From: Acinetobacter sp. ANC 4648
GTDB lineage: Bacteria > Pseudomonadota > Gammaproteobacteria > Pseudomonadales > Moraxellaceae
Assembly: GCF_002135345.1 (NCBI RefSeq)
Contig: NZ_NEGI01000001.1
Span: 310,001 to 374,000, forward strand
DNA length: 64,000 nt
Reading direction: 5' to 3'
A program made the position numbers and the translations under genes. This document shows positions 41,901-49,908 of this stretch, piece after piece. Each line of letters opens with the position of its first letter. Positions within the stretch are counted from its first letter, which is position 1. The notes beneath the pieces were generated by a model. It searched no databases. It was not told the origin of the DNA and saw only the letters and a list, made by a program, of their open reading frames with translations.

Positions 41901-42093
41901 TATCTGGTACAGCATCAATTGGCAGTTTTTGATAACTCCAAATACCGACACCCACCCAAGTCAGCATAAAGAGCATTACCCAAATTGCATTTTGAATCGA
42001 AAATTGAATGATTCGATCAAACCAACCCTCAACTTGAGGTAATTGATCATCAGACTGTTGTGACGAAGACTGTTCAATATCATTAATGCTCAT
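38923..42093 (-). CDS. czcA: Heavy-metal RND efflux pump CzcA/CusA family
   Basis: This 1056-residue inner-membrane RND transporter has 12 membrane helices and two large periplasmic loops. The heavy-metal RND signature DFGIIVDGAVVIVEN, with acidic residues in helix IV, falls at about residues 415-429 and points to the CzcA (Zn/Co/Cd) branch rather than the CusA (Cu/Ag) branch. The N-terminal IIQFSIQNAIWVM and IPIDAVPDITNTQVQ-like PIDAVPDITNTQVQ segments are also typical. It overlaps czcB by 11 bases. With CzcB and CzcC it forms an envelope-spanning pump. Confidence 0.95.
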   Translation of the reverse strand: MSINDIEQSSSQQSDDQLPQVEGWFDRIIQFSIQNAIWVMLFMLTWVGVGIWSYQKLPIDAVPDITNTQVQINTQANGFTALEVEQRITYPIETAMAGIPDLEQTRSISRYGLSQVTIVFKDGTDIYWARQQINQRLQEAQAALPKDISATMSPVSTGLGEIYQWVIRADANAKKPDGTPYTAMDLREIQDWIVRPQLQRVQGVAEINSIGGYNKTYVVAPDLKRLQQLQIPLSDLQNALTENNENRGAGFIEENGQQLTVRVPGTLNSIEDIQNIAIANKNGFPVRVADVASVSIGHDLRTGGATYNGEETVLGIAMMMMGENSRTVAKAVDAKVKTIQQSLPKGVVIETVYDRTSLVEKAIHTVQKNLIEGAILVIIILFLFLGNFRAALITACVIPLSMLFTLAGMAEQRISANLMSLGALDFGIIVDGAVVIVENCIRRLAEAQHAKGRLLTKSERFKEVFLAAKQARRPLIFGQLIILVVYLPIFALSGVEAKLFHPMAMTVVLALLGAMILSVTFVPAAVALFVKGEVKETESRWMLWLKNKYAAILNLAYEFKAVVLTIAGSILFLTAVLATQIGSEFAPQLSEGDFAVQQMRSPSTGLEQSLLMQENTEKLLLKEFPEIKAIFARTGTAEVATDVMPPNISDAIILLKAKDQWKNPKESIDELRQRMIAFLATLPGNNSEFSQPIELRFNELISGVRSDVGVKIFGDDMEVLNREAQRIAQQIKTISGATAVNVEQTNGLPLLNVEVNKELAAQYGLSVKSIQDLVASSVGGQNVGQILQGDRRFDFVIRLDDSQRTAQHLATLPVQLPNGGLIQLQDVAKVENVLGINQVSREDGKRRVVITANVEGRDLGSFVTELQTKLATQPLPTGYWLDYGGQFENLASAKARMQLVVPLALITIFILLMAVFHNFKESLLVFSGVPFALCGGLIALWMRDIPLSMSAGVGFIALSGVAVLNGLVMLTFIKELRQQFDIAYATWQGAILRLRPVLMTACVASLGFIPMALATGTGAEVQRPLATVVIGGILSSTLLTLVLLPIIYRWMNEKSQ

Positions 42094-43291
42094 GACTGGC
42101 CTCGCCTTTTTCCAACTCAGATTTCAGCAGAAAACTACCCTGCCCGACATACTGTTGGCCTTGATTGAGACCCGCTTGAACCTCAACCCATTGTCCATCA
42201 CCTGAGATTTGTCCAAGCGTGATTGGCTGTACTTTGAATTCAAATTTTTGATCATGCTCTGATGCAACAAAAACAATATCTTTACCTTCAATTTTCTGTA
42301 CCGCATTTTTTAAAATGCGTAAAGCTTGAGTGTTACCTTTTTGCTGAAGTTGCACATTCACCATTAAATTTGGGCGTAATTCAGCGGCATTAGATAGAAC
42401 TTTGGCTCGAACTTGCAAACGTCCTGTTTGTGCATCGGCTTCACTGTTTAGACTTTGAATTTGTGCTTTAAATGTATTGCCTGTTTGCAATGATTTAAAT
42501 TCAATTTGCTGATTCGGTGTCATAGCCGAAAAATCTGAACTCGGTGCAATAAATTCCAGCCATAATTGATCTAACTGATCAATGATGAACAATTGATTTG
42601 CCAGCTGAATATTTTCTCCGACCACCAAATCTTTTTTACTAATCACGCCAGAAATTGGTGCTGTCAGCACATAGCGTCCATTTGACTGAGGACTCGCACC
42701 AAAAGCAGATAAACGAGATTTAATGGCCTGAACCTGTATCTGTGCTTGTTGATAAGCATTATGAGCACGCTGATAATCTTGTTTTGCAGAAATACCTTGT
42801 GCCCATAACTGTCGTTCGCGTTCATAATCTTGACGCGCCAGTGCTAAATTAGACTGAGCAATATTTAAATTCGATTGCTGATCAACTAAATCAGGGACCA
42901 ATAACGTTGCGAGTGCCTGTCCTTTACGTACCTGTTGACCCAACTCAACATTTACCGCTTCTACATGACCACTAAAACTCGAAGAAACATGTGCTTGTCG
43001 ATCAGTATTGACCAACAATTTCGCAGGATAAGCACTGACTTTAACCACCTCTCCCAACTCAACTTTAGCCAGCTGAACACCTTGCTCTATCATTTGCTGA
43101 GCTGTGAGAGAAATCGAACCAGCATGTTGCTCAGATTCTTCATGTCCACCATGTCCATGCTCATCGCCTTCAGGCTTCGACTTATTTTGACTCGAAAAAT
43201 AAACAGCAACCGTGACCAAAGCCGTGGTTACGAAAACCAATATGATAAGTAATTTTTGTGAAATTTTTCCCGTTTGATTTTTAAATTTCAT
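42083..43291 (-). CDS. czcB: Efflux RND periplasmic adaptor subunit CzcB
   Basis: From the ATG at 43291 the protein has 402 residues; GGGGGAAA lies 5-6 bases upstream. A longer frame to 43366 overlaps czcC and is not needed. An N-terminal membrane anchor (about residues 13-32) is followed by a His/Glu-rich stretch (GDEHGHGGHEESEQHAG), a likely metal-binding segment. Biotinyl-lipoyl and helical-hairpin domains follow (FSGHVEAVNVELGQQVRKGQ). It is the periplasmic linker of the RND pump. It starts 1 base after the czcC stop and overlaps czcA by 11 bases. Confidence 0.93.
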   Translation of the reverse strand: MKFKNQTGKISQKLLIILVFVTTALVTVAVYFSSQNKSKPEGDEHGHGGHEESEQHAGSISLTAQQMIEQGVQLAKVELGEVVKVSAYPAKLLVNTDRQAHVSSSFSGHVEAVNVELGQQVRKGQALATLLVPDLVDQQSNLNIAQSNLALARQDYERERQLWAQGISAKQDYQRAHNAYQQAQIQVQAIKSRLSAFGASPQSNGRYVLTAPISGVISKKDLVVGENIQLANQLFIIDQLDQLWLEFIAPSSDFSAMTPNQQIEFKSLQTGNTFKAQIQSLNSEADAQTGRLQVRAKVLSNAAELRPNLMVNVQLQQKGNTQALRILKNAVQKIEGKDIVFVASEHDQKFEFKVQPITLGQISGDGQWVEVQAGLNQGQQYVGQGSFLLKSELEKGEASHEH

Positions 43292-43292
43292 C

Positions 43293-44678
43293 TTAGTTTC
43301 CCCCACCCACCACAGGTAGAGCCTGTGTGTCTTGCCATAAGTTTTGATTGAGTTGTGCGATTGCATCTTTTGCCATAATTTGACTAGGCTCTATACCCAA
43401 ACTTAAACTTTCAGCTTCAATTGCACGTTGCCACGCATCCTTTAATAATTGCACTTTACGTAACCTGACATCTTGTAATTGTAGTGTTGCTTGTTGCACA
43501 TCAGTTACGGCAAATTTTCCAGCACTAAATCCCATTAAGGTTTTACGTTGTACTTGTGTCGCTAAAGGAATTTGTGATTGATTCACTTCTTTAAATTGAA
43601 CTTCCAACCCCTGCAATTCAGTTAAAAGTGCACCCACTTGTAATGCATTTTGTCGGATATAAAATTCCTGTTGATGTATCAGTGCACTCTGTTTCACCTG
43701 TGCAATCTGCACAGCGTATTGCTGACGATCAAAAATATTTAATGGAATAGAAACACCGACCACGAAAGCATTTTCAGTCGAGGTTTCAATTGATTTAATC
43801 CGATTTACGCCGACATTAACGGTTGGGTTGGGACGAGCTTGAACCTGAAGATGATGCACTGTTGCTTTTGCTTGCATCACTTGTAATTGACGTGATTTTT
43901 CATACAGATTTTCTGCAAAATTATTTTGAATATCTTGAGAGACAGAACTTGGCCACAATGTACTTGCGGATAAACCCACTTGCAGCGTTTTATCCGATTG
44001 TCCCCACAAATTACTCAATTGTTGCGTTGCAACTTGTACTTGCAAATCAGCTTGATGATATAAACGCTGGTTTTCAGAATGACTGAGTCGCGCTCGATCA
44101 ACATCCACCTGTGCCAAGCTACCTGCTTGATAGCGCTTTTGTATAGCATCCAAGTTCGCTTGGCTAACTTGCAATTGCTCCCGTACAACATCTCGTTCTA
44201 ACTCAAATACAGCCAGTTGTGACCAGAGATATTTCACGGCTAATTGCAACTGGGCTTGATACATCCTTTGTCTTAAATCAAGCTGTGATTGGGCAATTTG
44301 CGCCAACTGTTGTTGCGCTTTACGTTCACCAAAAATATCTATAGTTTGAGAAAGTCCAATCGAAAGCTCTTGTTCTTGATCTGAACCAAAACCAGTTTGC
44401 TGTATGGATAGGTTTGGATTTATCCATAGCTGAGATTGTTTTATATTGGCTGTAGAAATTTGCTGTTGTGCTTGCCACACGCCTTGTTCAGCCTGATAAG
44501 CATTCGCTCGAGCAATAGCTTCCTTCAAAGCTAAATTTTGAACCTGTTCTGCTTGAAGATAAGTCAATGGATTAATTAAAACGATACATAAAACACCATG
44601 TTTTAAAATCCATAAAACCTGCTGTGCAATTACTTTAGACGAAGTTTGAGTACTTCGACTGCTACTAAATTTTGACAC
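43293..44678 (-). CDS. czcC: Outer-membrane efflux channel CzcC (TolC family)
   Basis: This TolC-like protein of 461 residues is read from a GTG at 44678, which has GGGG at 7-base spacing. A TTG at 44711 would add 11 residues. A signal peptide covers about residues 1-43 (hydrophobic WILKHGVLCIVLINPLTYL, likely cut after LQA). Two repeated helical outer-membrane-factor domains follow, rich in Gln and Ala. It forms the outer-membrane channel for the CzcCBA pump. It lies between the czcI-like gene and czcB in one operon. Confidence 0.9.
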   Translation of the reverse strand: MSKFSSSRSTQTSSKVIAQQVLWILKHGVLCIVLINPLTYLQAEQVQNLALKEAIARANAYQAEQGVWQAQQQISTANIKQSQLWINPNLSIQQTGFGSDQEQELSIGLSQTIDIFGERKAQQQLAQIAQSQLDLRQRMYQAQLQLAVKYLWSQLAVFELERDVVREQLQVSQANLDAIQKRYQAGSLAQVDVDRARLSHSENQRLYHQADLQVQVATQQLSNLWGQSDKTLQVGLSASTLWPSSVSQDIQNNFAENLYEKSRQLQVMQAKATVHHLQVQARPNPTVNVGVNRIKSIETSTENAFVVGVSIPLNIFDRQQYAVQIAQVKQSALIHQQEFYIRQNALQVGALLTELQGLEVQFKEVNQSQIPLATQVQRKTLMGFSAGKFAVTDVQQATLQLQDVRLRKVQLLKDAWQRAIEAESLSLGIEPSQIMAKDAIAQLNQNLWQDTQALPVVGGGN

Positions 44679-44740
44679 GATAATGCCCCACAAAGTCCAC
44701 GATAAAACCAAGTGGTGGGATTATTTTTGGCTACCCCACC

Positions 44741-45169
44741 TTATAGCGGGGAAAATACAGGCGGTGGATTTGGTAGATACAAATGTGGTGATTGATACAG
44801 ATTTTTCCAATCCATAAATTGCAGATTAATATAGGCTGATAAATGCGGTTCATCCGCTTTTTGCTGGATATCTGCAATCATAAAATGAGAAAAAGAGGGT
44901 AAATGATCACTATGATCATCTTGCAAATTTTGAGCCAATGCACTCATCGAGTCATTGAGTTCAGTACTTTGATGTTGGTTGGCAACATTCGCATGCTCAT
45001 CTGTTTGACAACTTAAGGCCACATGGTGTCCAAAATGCTGTACTGAAATATGTGATGAAGGGTTGTTCTGTATAACTTCATGACCGCAAAAAGCCGCTGC
45101 CACATTCCAAAGACTTTGAAACATGAACAAACTTAATAAAACAGTAATCAAGATACCTGAACGTTGCAC
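44741..45169 (-). CDS. czcI: Small His-rich exported protein, CzcI-like
   Basis: This 142-residue protein begins at a GTG (45169). An N-terminal hydrophobic signal (about residues 5-27, SGILITVLLSLFMFQSLWNV) leads into a mature part with 12 histidines and two cysteines (FCGHE, HFGHH, HSDH). Its size, composition and place as first gene before czcC resemble CzcI of Cupriavidus, a proposed regulator of czc expression. Function in Acinetobacter is unproven. It lies 62 bases upstream of czcC and is probably the first gene of the czcICBA transcript, with a palindrome in its promoter region at 45218-45232. Confidence 0.65.
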   Translation of the reverse strand: MQRSGILITVLLSLFMFQSLWNVAAAFCGHEVIQNNPSSHISVQHFGHHVALSCQTDEHANVANQHQSTELNDSMSALAQNLQDDHSDHLPSFSHFMIADIQQKADEPHLSAYINLQFMDWKNLYQSPHLYLPNPPPVFSPL

Positions 45170-45197
45170 ACGTTAAGCCTGAATAAAATAGGGAGAC

Positions 45198-45232
45198 ACT
45201 ATAACAGCTAGATGCCATGTAATAAAATTACA
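45198..45232 (-). promoter_or_regulatory. Candidate czc promoter with palindromic operator
   Basis: On the minus strand TATAGT (45203-45198) is a plausible -10 box 29 bases before the czcI-like start. The perfect palindrome TGTAATAAAATTACA (45218-45232) covers the place where the -35 box should be, and no good -35 sequence exists there. This arrangement suggests a regulator binding at the palindrome. The regulator is not encoded nearby. Confidence 0.5.
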
Positions 45233-45410
45233 CTGACTCTTCACGTCTATTATTGATTCAATATACTTGTCTATTTTCGATTTTTTATGAATAAGATCAT
45301 AACGATTCATCATAACCATTTACAAATTATGATTTAAAAACTATAAAATTTAGGCTAAATTAAATATGCAAGTTTGAGCTTTTTATTCCTAGATTGGTAA
45401 GGAGGTTTAT

Positions 45411-45770
45411 ATGTTTGCACACTTTTTAAAACGCGTTAAAATCTATGCTGAAAATAGTATTCATCACTCTAAAGACCTAATTCCTTTAGAGCATCTAAAA
45501 ACTCGGTTTTTTACATCCAAAATCGATCTGCCTCATCCTGAAAGTCCAAAGCATGATCTCCGCAATATCATGTGGAGTGATTTACGTGCAGCCTTAAGAG
45601 GTGATAAAGAAGCACAATACAAAATGGGTATGAATTACTTAAATGGTCAGCATGGTTTAGATCGTAGTTATTCTCATGCAGAAAAATGGCTAGAACAAGC
45701 TGCGCATCAAGGGCATCAGAATGCTAAAAAAGAACTACAAGATGCCTATAATCAGCTCGCTTTTTCTTAG
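45411..45770 (+). CDS. Sel1-repeat protein (119 aa)
   Basis: The gene starts with ATG after a strong ribosome site (TAAGGAGG at 7-8 bases). Residues about 62-110 hold one full Sel1 repeat and part of a second (EAQYKMGMNYLNGQHGLDRSYSHAEKWLEQAAHQGHQNA, broken here into its two helices). Sel1 repeats are helical scaffolds for protein contacts. There is no signal peptide, so the protein is probably cytoplasmic. The N-terminal 55 residues show no family. A related gene follows at 45928. Partner and role are unknown. Confidence 0.75.
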   Translation: MFAHFLKRVKIYAENSIHHSKDLIPLEHLKTRFFTSKIDLPHPESPKHDLRNIMWSDLRAALRGDKEAQYKMGMNYLNGQHGLDRSYSHAEKWLEQAAHQGHQNAKKELQDAYNQLAFS

Positions 45771-45785
45771 CTTCCCATCATTTAA

Positions 45786-45820
45786 AATAAAGACTTCAGC
45801 TTTAAGCTGAAGTCTTTATT
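45786..45820. terminator. Long perfect hairpin between the two Sel1 genes
   Basis: Seventeen-base arms (45786-45802 and 45804-45820) pair perfectly around a single central base, ending in TCTTTATT. It lies 16 bases after the first Sel1 gene, so the second gene needs its own promoter. Confidence 0.8.
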
Positions 45821-45927
45821 CGGTATTTGACAAGCTCATTTATTTTAGTTACTTTATTTAAAATCAATCGATTAAAATGACAATAAAACTCGATATCGTT
45901 CATGAATATTCATTAGAAGACTAAATT

Positions 45928-46332
45928 ATGAACACAACAAAAATCATTAATTTAATCAAAAATACAATACGACCCTACTTCAAATATGAAGATCTGCACG
46001 ACCCTGTCTATATTTCAGAGGCCTATTTACATTATCAACGTGCGCGCTATTATGAGTTTTTAGCAGCTCATCATCATTTTCATATTGATCCCAATATGAT
46101 ACTCCTTTCCAATTTAAATGAACGTAATGCAATGTGGTGCTTCTTACATTCCGCAACTCAAGGCCATAGTTCTGCACAATTCAAATTAGGACAATGCTAT
46201 TTAAATGGTCACCTAGGTTTAGCTTCGAATAGACTTAAAGCCAAACAATGGTTAATGCTGGCAGCCAATCAGGGACATATGGAAGCACAAAGTGAATTGA
46301 TTAAAATCACTACGCCACAACACTTATCTTAA
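45928..46332 (+). CDS. Sel1-repeat protein (134 aa)
   Basis: This 134-residue protein is related to the product at 45411-45770. Residues about 80-130 hold a Sel1 repeat (SAQFKLGQCYLNGHLGLA, then AKQWLMLAANQGHMEAQ). The N-terminal half is rich in Tyr and His (YEFLAAHHHFHI) and has no recognised domain. No signal peptide is present. It ends at a bidirectional hairpin shared with ettA. Function is unknown; tandem duplication with divergence is the simplest origin. Confidence 0.75.
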   Translation: MNTTKIINLIKNTIRPYFKYEDLHDPVYISEAYLHYQRARYYEFLAAHHHFHIDPNMILLSNLNERNAMWCFLHSATQGHSSAQFKLGQCYLNGHLGLASNRLKAKQWLMLAANQGHMEAQSELIKITTPQHLS

Positions 46333-46348
46333 GTCTACGCTTGAAAAA

Positions 46349-46370
46349 AAATCAGCCCGTAGGCTGATTT
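46349..46370. terminator. Bidirectional terminator between the Sel1 gene and ettA
   Basis: AAATCAGCC and GGCTGATTT pair perfectly around CGTA. An A-run upstream gives a U-tract for ettA on the minus strand, and TTTCTTATT follows on the plus strand. Confidence 0.8.
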
Positions 46371-46393
46371 CTTATTGGAATCCGAATAAAGGA

Positions 46394-48055
46394 TTAACCT
46401 GTAATTTTTTTGTATTTCGCACGTTTTGCTGAAGAATCTTCACTTAAACGTGACTGACGGTATGCTTCATACTCTGCATAGTTACCTGTGTAAAACTCAG
46501 GCTTATCATTTTCAAATGACAAGATATGCGTTGCAATACGGTCTAAGAACCAACGGTCATGCGATACCACCATTACAGTACCAGGGAATACAAGAATTGC
46601 ATCCTCTAGCGCACGTAAGGTTTCGATATCCAAGTCGTTCGATGGCTCATCCAGTAAGATAACGTTTGCACCCATTTGTAGGATTTTCGCAAGTTGTAAG
46701 CGGTTACGCTCACCACCTGACAATTCACCCACACGTTTTTGCTGATCTTGACCTTTAAAGTTAAAACGACCGATATAGGCACGTGATGGGATTTCATAAT
46801 CACCAATACGCAAGATATCTAAACCGCCTGAAATTTCTTCCCAAACCGTTTTCTTATCATCTAAGGTGTCACGCAACTGACCAACATAGGCCACTTTAAC
46901 CGATTCACCTAGTGTTACCGTACCCGTATCTGGCTGCTGTTCGCCTGTCATCATACGGAATAGTGTGGTTTTACCAGCACCATTCGGCCCGACAATACCC
47001 ACAATCGCAGTCGGGGGTACAGAGAAAGTTAAGTTCTCATATAGTAGGCGACCATCAAATGATTTACTAATTCCTTCAACATCCACAACCTTATTACCTA
47101 AGCGTGGACCAGGTGGAATATAGATTTCTGAGGTTTCATTACGTTGCTGGAATTCTTTAGAGTTAAGCTCTTCAAAACGTTCCATACGCGCTTTGTTTTT
47201 CTTTTGCTGACCTTTGGCATTAGAGCGAACCCATTCAAGTTCTTTCTTTAATGCTTTCGCAAAAGATTCTTCCTGTTTATTTTCTTGCTCTAAACGGGCA
47301 TTTTTCTGTTCCAACCAATTGGTATAGTTACCTTGGTAAGGAATACCCATGCCACGGTCAAGCTCCAAAATCCACTCGGCCACGTTATCCAAGAAATAAC
47401 GGTCATGCGTGATTGCCACGATGGTACCAGGGAAGTCTTTAAGGAAACGTTCTAACCATGTTACAGATTCTGCATCCAAATGGTTGGTCGGTTCATCTAG
47501 AAGCAACATATCTGGTTTAGACAGCAATAAACGACATAATGCAACACGACGGCGTTCACCACCTGATAGCAATTTTACGTCTGCATCCCAAGGTGGTAGA
47601 TTCAATGCACCAGCTGCAATTTCAAGCTGGTTATTGAGGTTATGCGCATCCCAAGTTTGGATGATTGCTTCTAACTTCTCTTGCTCTTTTGCAAGTGCAT
47701 CAAAGTCAGCATCTTCCGCTGCATATTCTGCAAAAACTTCGTCTAAACGTGCCAACGCATCTAGTGCTTCACGAACGCCATCTTCAACGTTGCCACGAAC
47801 ATCTTTAGTTTCGTCCAATGGTGGCTCTTGCTCTAGGTAGCCGATTTTGATCCCCGGTTGAGCGCGAGCTTCACCTGAGAAATCTTTATCTACGCCGGCC
47901 ATAATACGAAGCAAGGTAGATTTACCTGCACCGTTTAAACCGAGTACACCAATTTTAGCACCCGGAAAAAATGATAAAGAGATGTCTTTCAGGATTACGC
48001 GTTTAGGCGGCACCATCTTCGACACACGGTTCATCGTGTAAATATATTGGGCCAC
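46394..48055 (-). CDS. ettA: Energy-dependent translational throttle protein EttA (ABC-F ATPase)
   Basis: From the GTG at 48055 the protein has 553 residues, the normal EttA size; AAAGGAG lies 6 bases upstream, making a non-ATG start convincing. Two ABC domains are present: Walker A GLNGAGKST with signature LSGGERRR, and Walker A GPNGAGKTT with LSGGERNR. Each is followed by an LLLDEP-type Walker B (LLLDEPTNHLD, ILLDEPSNDLD). The linker near residues 245-310 is Lys/Glu-rich, as in ribosome-binding ABC-F proteins. EttA binds the ribosomal E site and gates elongation by ADP/ATP ratio. No transmembrane part exists. Confidence 0.95.
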   Translation of the reverse strand: MAQYIYTMNRVSKMVPPKRVILKDISLSFFPGAKIGVLGLNGAGKSTLLRIMAGVDKDFSGEARAQPGIKIGYLEQEPPLDETKDVRGNVEDGVREALDALARLDEVFAEYAAEDADFDALAKEQEKLEAIIQTWDAHNLNNQLEIAAGALNLPPWDADVKLLSGGERRRVALCRLLLSKPDMLLLDEPTNHLDAESVTWLERFLKDFPGTIVAITHDRYFLDNVAEWILELDRGMGIPYQGNYTNWLEQKNARLEQENKQEESFAKALKKELEWVRSNAKGQQKKNKARMERFEELNSKEFQQRNETSEIYIPPGPRLGNKVVDVEGISKSFDGRLLYENLTFSVPPTAIVGIVGPNGAGKTTLFRMMTGEQQPDTGTVTLGESVKVAYVGQLRDTLDDKKTVWEEISGGLDILRIGDYEIPSRAYIGRFNFKGQDQQKRVGELSGGERNRLQLAKILQMGANVILLDEPSNDLDIETLRALEDAILVFPGTVMVVSHDRWFLDRIATHILSFENDKPEFYTGNYAEYEAYRQSRLSEDSSAKRAKYKKITG

Positions 48056-48353
48056 TGAGGACTCCTTTATAAAAAAACCAAAAATTCGCAAGACGCGAAA
48101 AAATCATGCTGTATTATACGATGAAAGCAACCAAAACATAAGCCACTACTCAACGGATTAAATTGTCTCTAAATATATACAACGATATTTTCTAAAGCTT
48201 TATTTTTTAAGGCAATCGAAAAAATCAGTTTAAATTTTTAAATATTTAAAACTTAGCATTTAAATTACTAATAGAATCACAATTGCGCATATTTCAAGCA
48301 TAAACAAAATGCTAAACTTGATCAAAACTCAAACCACTTAAGATGAAATAACA
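48056..48353. other. Divergent intergenic region between ettA and metY
   Basis: This AT-rich spacer of 298 bp holds the divergent promoters of ettA and metY. No gene is seen and no riboswitch-like fold (for example SAM-type) could be made out before metY by eye. Confidence 0.45.
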
Positions 48354-49631
48354 ATGACATTTAAAGATGAAACTCTAGCCATACATGCTGGTTACTCGCC
48401 AGAATCAACCACTAAAGCTGTTGCAGTACCCATTTATCAAACGACCTCTTACGCATTTGATGACACTCAACATGCGGCCGATTTATTTGATTTAAAGGTT
48501 CAAGGTAATATTTATACTCGTATTATGAACCCAACCACAGCTGTACTGGAACAACGCCTTGCTGCACTTGAAGGCGGGATTGGTGCACTCGCTTTAGCAT
48601 CAGGTATGTCTGCCATTACTTATTCGATTCAGACTATTGCTGAAGCAGGTGATAATATCGCATCTGTTTCAACATTATATGGTGGCACCTATAACCTTTT
48701 TGCACATACCTTGCCCAAACAAGGAATTGAAGTGCGTTTCTTTGATTATGCCAATCCAGAAGCGCTACATGGCATAATTGATGAAAAAACCAAATTAGTC
48801 TTTGTTGAATCGATTGGTAATCCACTGGGAAATATTATTGATCTAAATGCCATTGCAAAAATTGCCCATGAATATGGTGTGCCCGTCATTGTCGATAATA
48901 CCGTTGCAACACCTGCCCTACTTAAACCTTTTGAGCATGGTGCAGATATCGTAGTACATTCATTAACCAAATATATTGGTGGTCACGGGAATTCTATTGG
49001 TGGCGCAATTGTCGACAGCGGAAAATTTCCATGGGGCAAATATCCTGAACGTTTCAAAGTTTTAAATACGCCTGATCCTAGCTATCATGGCGTAAATTAT
49101 GTCGAAGCCTTAGGTGAAGCCGCTTATATCGCACGCGCACGCGTCGTTCCATTGCGCAATACTGGTGCCGCTATCAGTCCTCTCAGTGTATTCTTAATTC
49201 TACAAGGTCTAGAAACCTTAAACCTACGTATGGAACGCCATACTGAAAATGCACAAAAAGTAGCTGAATATTTACAGCAGCACCCTAAAGTACAATGGGT
49301 CAATTACGCTGGTTTAAAAGATCATCCGCAACATGCCTTGGCACAAAAATATGTGAAAGGTAAACCATCAGCCATTTTATCTTTTGGCGTTAAAGATGGC
49401 CGCGAAGGTGGAACTCGCTTTATTGATGCCCTACAACTGTTCACACGTCTGGTGAATATTGGAGATGCAAAAAGCTTGGCTTGTCATCCTGCCACCACAA
49501 CCCATCGTCAACTAAATGAAGCAGAATTAAAGTCTGCTGGCGTCAGCGTTGACATGGTACGGCTTTCTGTCGGCATTGAGCATATCGATGATTTGATTGC
49601 GGATTTAGAACAGGCATTGCTTAACGTTTAG
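48354..49631 (+). CDS. metY: O-acetylhomoserine aminocarboxypropyltransferase (homocysteine synthase)
   Basis: This 425-residue PLP enzyme belongs to the Cys/Met metabolism class. The N-terminal ETLAIHAGY, the substrate-site [21 protein letters not shown] and the PLP lysine K206 in [10 protein letters not shown] are diagnostic. The ending [13 protein letters not shown] is also typical. Length near 425 fits the O-acetylhomoserine sulfhydrylase branch (MetY) better than the shorter MetB/MetC enzymes. It makes homocysteine directly from sulfide and O-acetyl- (or O-succinyl-) homoserine. Acyl preference is inferred from family. It is monocistronic with a terminator at 49640-49678. Confidence 0.9.
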   Translation: MTFKDETLAIHAGYSPESTTKAVAVPIYQTTSYAFDDTQHAADLFDLKVQGNIYTRIMNPTTAVLEQRLAALEGGIGALALASGMSAITYSIQTIAEAGDNIASVSTLYGGTYNLFAHTLPKQGIEVRFFDYANPEALHGIIDEKTKLVFVESIGNPLGNIIDLNAIAKIAHEYGVPVIVDNTVATPALLKPFEHGADIVVHSLTKYIGGHGNSIGGAIVDSGKFPWGKYPERFKVLNTPDPSYHGVNYVEALGEAAYIARARVVPLRNTGAAISPLSVFLILQGLETLNLRMERHTENAQKVAEYLQQHPKVQWVNYAGLKDHPQHALAQKYVKGKPSAILSFGVKDGREGGTRFIDALQLFTRLVNIGDAKSLACHPATTTHRQLNEAELKSAGVSVDMVRLSVGIEHIDDLIADLEQALLNV

Positions 49632-49639
49632 GCAAAATA

Positions 49640-49678
49640 AATAATAAAGTTCTCAAAAAGGGAGCTTTATTATTTTTA
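49640..49678 (+). terminator. Intrinsic terminator of metY
   Basis: AATAATAAAG (49640-49649) pairs with CTTTATTATT (49665-49674), with further inner pairing of CTC/GAG, followed by TTTT. It lies 9 bases past the metY stop. Confidence 0.8.
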
Positions 49679-49826
49679 TACTTGGATTTAGCTAAAATTC
49701 ATGTTAAAAATCATTTAATAATGACTAATTAAATAGAGCATTTACTCTAAAAAATATTTGTAAATTCATATACTTATACCTAGTATTTTTTTTATTTTTC
49801 GCTATGATTGCGAACCAATAAGCACC

Positions 49827-49852
49827 GATCATCTTTTACCCAAAAGATCATC
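49827..49852 (+). repeat. Direct/inverted repeat upstream of acr1
   Basis: GATCATC occurs twice (49827-49833 and 49846-49852), 19 bases start to start. The inner sequences ATCTTTT and AAAAGAT also form an inverted repeat around ACCC. It lies 57-82 bases before the acr1 start and could be a regulator site. Confidence 0.4.
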
Positions 49853-49908
49853 CTTCATAGAATAAATACAACGCATAAATTCATTTCGGTAAACGCAGGG
49901 AAACGTAT

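Noticed and set aside
37856..45169. czc cluster as a recent genomic island or transposon
   Set aside because: No integrase, transposase, terminal repeats or target duplication seen at its borders, and base composition by eye does not stand out from the surroundings.
47409..47840. 143-residue plus-strand open frame inside ettA
   Set aside because: Antisense shadow of the first ABC domain; Ser/Arg-rich without a domain or start signal.
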